From Burkholderiaceae bacterium (lineage in GTDB: Bacteria > Pseudomonadota > Gammaproteobacteria > Burkholderiales > Burkholderiaceae_C): a stretch of 60,261 bases of DNA. The position numbers and the translations under genes are program-made. The notes under the pieces were generated by a model. The model saw only the letters and a program-made list of their open reading frames with translations. It searched no databases and was not told the DNA's origin. Where the stretch lies: positions 1 through 60,261 of the forward strand of contig JAFMFB010000013.1 in NCBI GenBank assembly GCA_017856435.1. The letters are read 5' to 3'. Below, in pieces: positions 57,031 through 60,261 of the stretch (position 1 is the stretch's first letter; each line of letters opens with the position of its first letter).

Positions 57031-57905
57031 AATCCATAAAGGCGTTCTGGGTTTCTTACCAGTATTTTTTGCTGCATAACTGGATCTGGAATCCAAACTG
57101 GCAGGAGATCAAGCAGATCGCCGTCATTGGGCATCGTGCCCTTCACCATCACATGGGGCCAGTCGCTTCCCCAAAGCAGCTGATTGGGTGATGTCTCCAG
57201 AAGGGCCTGGGCAAAAGGCGATACATCCGGATAGGGCATGGCACGTGTTGAAATTCTGTAGGGACCCGTCAATTTGACCCAGGCCCTTTCTGTTTTAAGC
57301 ATGCGCAACAAAGCCTGAAACCCTGGATCATCGATGCCAAGCGCCGTGGAGGAGTAGCCAAGATGGCCAAACACGGTATCCACCGGAAAATCCGCCAAAT
57401 CCTGATCCAGATTTGGAAAGTCACTGACATGCAATAGAAACTCAATGTGCCACCCAAGCGCTCTGATCCTCTGGGCGAGTGGCCGTAATTCGGCAATAGG
57501 CAGCCTGGGTTGTTTGTTTTGAATGTCAACGATGTTGACGCGAATACCTCGGACACCGGCATCATGCATCTCAGTGAGCTCTTTGTCGCTGACCGTGGAT
57601 TTCACAACGGCGACGCCTCGCCAGGCACCTTTCATTTCTTCCAATGCCTTGAGCATGACACGGTTGTCTTGACCGTAAACACTGGGTTGAACCAGTACCG
57701 ATCGGCTGATTCCCAAAACTTTGAGCATGGCTTGGTAGTCGGTCAGCAGGCAGTCAGGCGGGGTGTAGACCCTGTGGTCGCTGTAGGGATACGTCGCTGC
57801 CGGACCCAGGATGTGGGCGTGGCAATCGCAGGCCAGCAGGGGGGGCTGCACGCGCGGTGCGCGTGGCGCAAAGTCGGGGGCCGCGCAGGGCGGTGCAGTG
57901 GTCAC
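57018..57905 (-). CDS. Amidohydrolase, 2-pyrone-4,6-dicarboxylate lactonase (LigI)-like
   Basis: 295 residues. N-terminal metal or active-site HxH motif in CDCHAHILGPAATYPYSDHR; the C-terminal catalytic Asp in LLWGSDWPHVMVKG. SRSVLVQPSVYGQDNRVML resembles LigI/PDC-hydrolase members, which open the pyrone ring in protocatechuate 4,5-cleavage pathways. Other TIM-barrel dicarboxylate hydrolases remain possible. The start is a GTG at 57905, 11 nt after the RraA-like gene. Confidence 0.82.
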   Translation of the reverse strand: MTTAPPCAAPDFAPRAPRVQPPLLACDCHAHILGPAATYPYSDHRVYTPPDCLLTDYQAMLKVLGISRSVLVQPSVYGQDNRVMLKALEEMKGAWRGVAVVKSTVSDKELTEMHDAGVRGIRVNIVDIQNKQPRLPIAELRPLAQRIRALGWHIEFLLHVSDFPNLDQDLADFPVDTVFGHLGYSSTALGIDDPGFQALLRMLKTERAWVKLTGPYRISTRAMPYPDVSPFAQALLETSPNQLLWGSDWPHVMVKGTMPNDGDLLDLLPVWIPDPVMQQKILVRNPERLYGFQRG

Positions 57906-57916
57906 TGCCGCTGCAA

Positions 57917-58654
57917 TCAGTTCTGCCCTTTTTTCCAGGCTTCGTAGCGTGCTTTGTTGTCCGCGTTGGGGGGGTAAAGGCCAGGCAGCGAAGCACCTTG
58001 CTCCACCTCACGCATGATCCAGCCTTCCAGGCGTTCCTGCTCAGGCGCAAGTTCCAGGATTTCAGGCAAGAGCTTGGCTGGAATCAGCACGGCACCGTCG
58101 TCATCCACCACAATGACGTCGCCTGGGAATACCGCCACGCCGCCGCAGGCGATGGGTTGTTGCCAGGCCACAAAAGTCAGGCTGGTGACCGAGGCAGGCG
58201 CAGCGGCGCCTTGACACCAAACAGGCAGACCCGTTGATAGAACCCCGGCCAGATCGCGCACTACCCCATCAGTGATAAGCGCGGCAACACCACGCTTGGC
58301 CATCCGGGCGCACAGAATGTCACCGAAAATGCCCGCATCGGTCACGCCCATTGCATCGACCACAGCAATACAACCAGCGGGCATATCTTCAATGGCCGCA
58401 CGGGTTGAGATCGGCGCACCCCAGGATTCGGGCGTGGCCAGGTCTTCCCTGGAAGGCACAAAGCGCAAGGTAAATGCACGTGCAACCAGCCGTGGTTGTC
58501 CGCCGCGCAACGGTTTGGTACCCCGTAGCCAGGTGTTGCGAAGTCCTTTTTTCAGCAGGATGGTTGTGATGGTCGCTGTGGTGACCTTTGACAGAGTGTC
58601 AATCACATGCTGGTCAAGGCTCATCTCAAAGTCCTGGGGGACGGCAGGCATCAT
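57917..58654 (-). CDS. RraA/HMG-CHA aldolase-family protein
   Basis: 245 residues, longer than E. coli RraA (about 160). The aldolase signature is visible: MGVTDAGIFGDILCARMAKR, then the RD pair in TDGVVRDLAG, and GDVIVVDDDGAVLIP. It could be a 4-hydroxy-4-methyl-2-oxoglutarate/4-carboxy-4-hydroxy-2-oxoadipate aldolase, an oxaloacetate decarboxylase or another dicarboxylate enzyme. A role as RNase E inhibitor is unlikely in this context. AGGAG precedes the ATG at 58654. Flanked by the LigI-like and TRAP genes. Confidence 0.82.
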   Translation of the reverse strand: MMPAVPQDFEMSLDQHVIDTLSKVTTATITTILLKKGLRNTWLRGTKPLRGGQPRLVARAFTLRFVPSREDLATPESWGAPISTRAAIEDMPAGCIAVVDAMGVTDAGIFGDILCARMAKRGVAALITDGVVRDLAGVLSTGLPVWCQGAAAPASVTSLTFVAWQQPIACGGVAVFPGDVIVVDDDGAVLIPAKLLPEILELAPEQERLEGWIMREVEQGASLPGLYPPNADNKARYEAWKKGQN

Positions 58655-58752
58655 GGTTTACTTCTCCTGATCAAATGAAATTTAAGGTGGGATGGCGCGA
58701 CTAAGACAGGTGCTAAAAGCTGCAGTGGCACAACACCCTTTGCGGACTGAGT

Positions 58753-60261
58753 TTAGCTTGTCGCTAGCTCGGACTTGCGCAAGTACTGAACCCCCAATGC
58801 GGCCAGAACCAAACCAAAACCGATTACATCTGCGACCCAGCCTGGATAGACCAGAGCCACACCAGCCACAATAAACATCCAGCGCTCGGCAACGGTTGTC
58901 CGCTTGAGCGCCCAGCCCTGAAAGCCTGCAGCAAGCGCAGCAATGCCGACTGCAGCAGTCAGTGTCACCTCCGCAATAGACCACCAGTTGGCATTTGCCA
59001 GGGCTTTGGTAGAACCCATCAGCAGCAGACCCTGCCCACTGGGGTCGAGCACGAACATGAACGGGACTAAAAAGGCTGGCACGGTGTACTTCCAGCACTG
59101 AAGTGTGGTCTTGTAAGGATCACCGCCGGTAATGGCTGCTGCCGCAAAGGGCGACAAGGCAGTGGGCGGCGATACCTCGGACAACACAGCGTAATAAAAG
59201 ATGAACATATGGGCAGCGAAATCGGGGACACCCAGCTTGGTCAGGGCTGGAGCAGCAATCACAGCGCAGATGATGTAAGAGGCGGTTACCGGCACCGCAA
59301 GTCCGACGATCCAGACAACCAGCGATGTGAAAATAGCTGTGAGAAGCAGCGAGCCGCCCGCGTAGTCGATCACGATGGTACTGAACTTGAGGCCCAGGCC
59401 GGTGAGGGTGACCACGCCAACGATGATGCCAGCACCAGCGCAGGTCGCTGCCACATTGAGAACGCCAATCGATCCGGCTTCCATGGCCTTGACCAAGGGT
59501 GAGGCAAACAAGTCGCGCCAGGATCCCTTGCCTCGAAAAACATCGTATGAAATCAAAGCGCAGTCACGATGCAGAAAACTGGTGAAAAAGGAAACTATCG
59601 TCGCCCAGAAAACTGACATCACCGGTGAATAGCCCCACATCATGAAGGCCACGATGGATACCAGGGAGAGGAAATGAAAGCCGTAGCGTTTGGTCAGGTT
59701 CCAAACGGAATCAACTTTGTCAAAGGTGGTATTGCCCATGCCGTATTTGCGCGCATCGATTTCCACCATCAGAAATAGAGCCAGGTAGAACAGCAGGGTG
59801 GGGATGGCTGCCATCAGCAGCACATCAAGATAAGAAATCTTTAAAAATTCAGCGATCAGGAAAGCCGCAGCACCCAGGACGGGCGGTGAAATGATGGCCC
59901 CCAATCCGCCTGCCGAAAGCAGCCCCCCCGCGGCGTTTTTTTCATAGCCCACCTTGGCCAGCATGGGGTAAGCTACCGACCCGAGTGTCACTGTGGTCGC
60001 CACCCCGGAGCCGGATGGCCCGCCCAGCAGGAAGGACGCCAGTACCACGGTTCGACCGGCGCCGGTAGGCTTGCCGCCCATGGCCGAGAAAGAAAAGTCG
60101 ATGTAAAACTTTCCTGCCCCTGAGTATTGTAAAAAGGCGCCAAAGATCGTGAAAAGAATGATGAGGGATGAGGACACATCCACTGCCACCCCATAAATAC
60201 CTTCCAGAGTCATGTACATCACACCGACCAGGCGTCCCAATTCGTAGCCTTTGTGAGTCCA
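58753..60261 (-). CDS. TRAP transporter fused permease (DctQM type), N-terminus off-window
   Basis: At least 502 residues visible; the frame runs open through the window edge (WTHKGYELGRLVG...), so the start is missing. Multi-pass membrane protein of the DctM superfamily with FLLGGPSGSGVATTVTLGSV, SAGGLGAIISPPVLGAAAFL and SEVSPPTALSPFAAAAITGG. The C-terminal part has extra membrane segments, as in the 4TM/12TM fused permeases that work with TAXI-type binding proteins. Imports organic acids with Na+. Same strand as, and about 100 nt before, the aldolase gene. Confidence 0.93.
   Translation of the reverse strand, partial: WTHKGYELGRLVGVMYMTLEGIYGVAVDVSSSLIILFTIFGAFLQYSGAGKFYIDFSFSAMGGKPTGAGRTVVLASFLLGGPSGSGVATTVTLGSVAYPMLAKVGYEKNAAGGLLSAGGLGAIISPPVLGAAAFLIAEFLKISYLDVLLMAAIPTLLFYLALFLMVEIDARKYGMGNTTFDKVDSVWNLTKRYGFHFLSLVSIVAFMMWGYSPVMSVFWATIVSFFTSFLHRDCALISYDVFRGKGSWRDLFASPLVKAMEAGSIGVLNVAATCAGAGIIVGVVTLTGLGLKFSTIVIDYAGGSLLLTAIFTSLVVWIVGLAVPVTASYIICAVIAAPALTKLGVPDFAAHMFIFYYAVLSEVSPPTALSPFAAAAITGGDPYKTTLQCWKYTVPAFLVPFMFVLDPSGQGLLLMGSTKALANANWWSIAEVTLTAAVGIAALAAGFQGWALKRTTVAERWMFIVAGVALVYPGWVADVIGFGLVLAALGVQYLRKSELATS

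Noticed and set aside
1-60261. CRISPR arrays, IS elements, tRNA or rRNA genes
   Set aside because: No regularly spaced repeats, transposase motifs, terminal inverted repeats or cloverleaf-like sequences were found in the gaps; reading by eye could miss a diverged element.

Overview
The window reads as chromosomal DNA of a betaproteobacterium, most likely order Burkholderiales. The evidence is gene order and protein character. The blocks degP/mucD-lepA-lepB-rnc-era-recO-pdxJ-acpS-nagZ, leuCDB-asd-fimV-truA-trpFBA-accD, and gntR-sdhCDAB-sdhE-gltA facing mdh-acnB are typical of that order. Two Bug-type solute-binding proteins are also present. Base composition looks moderately GC-rich by eye (not computed). 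I cannot name the genus. I see no phage, transposon, IS element, CRISPR array, tRNA or rRNA gene.

Layout. (1) 1-9.9 kb, plus strand: a 5'-truncated Do-type periplasmic protease, a 500-bp AT-rich non-coding stretch ending in a strong terminator, then a tightly packed run for translation factor LepA, signal peptidase, RNase III, Era, RecO, pyridoxine phosphate synthase, holo-ACP synthase and NagZ, followed by a small iron-permease-family membrane protein. (2) 9.9-23.4 kb: lysS (minus), yggT (plus), then a long minus-strand biosynthetic run: leuCDB, asd, fimV, truA, trpF, trpB, trpA, accD. (3) 23.4-35.3 kb: a TCA-cycle block. gltA, sdhE, sdhB, sdhA, sdhD, sdhC and a GntR/UTRA regulator lie on the minus strand. 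mdh, a CitE-like lyase, a small secreted protein and acnB lie on the plus strand. A perfect 16-bp palindrome sits in the divergent gntR/mdh gap. (4) 35.5-47.7 kb: a phosphate transport pair (DUF47 + Pit), a TM2-like protein and a GNAT acetyltransferase, the rpsP-rimM-trmD-rplS ribosomal operon with its promoter, internal promoter and terminator, a Nudix CoA pyrophosphatase, a CobD/AmpE-like membrane protein, rsgA, a pterin dehydratase, an M48 protease, orn, a universal stress protein, the YqjD/YqjE/YqjK-like envelope triad and an RluA-type pseudouridine synthase. (5) 47.9-60.3 kb: accessory catabolism and transport. A CoA-transferase, enoyl-CoA hydratase, MDR oxidoreductase and Bug-protein cluster comes first. 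An FAD-linked 2-hydroxyacid dehydrogenase, DUF2069 and YihY follow. Last are a PcaD-like enol-lactonase with a second Bug protein and, convergent to it, a PDC-lactonase-like amidohydrolase, an RraA/HMG-aldolase-family protein and a fused TRAP permease that runs off the window.

How it works together: regions 1, 2 and 4 are housekeeping (translation, membrane and wall maintenance, Leu/Trp/Lys-family biosynthesis). Region 3 encodes much of the TCA cycle under a probable local GntR regulator. Region 5 looks like uptake and breakdown of organic acids, possibly products of aromatic degradation. I found no convincing new defence or mobile system. The most interesting leads are regulatory and small-gene ones: the GntR palindrome, the terminator-equipped leader in front of lepA, paired inverted repeats in front of the CoA-transferase operon, a Cys-rich orphan protein behind gltA, and a small secreted protein in front of acnB.
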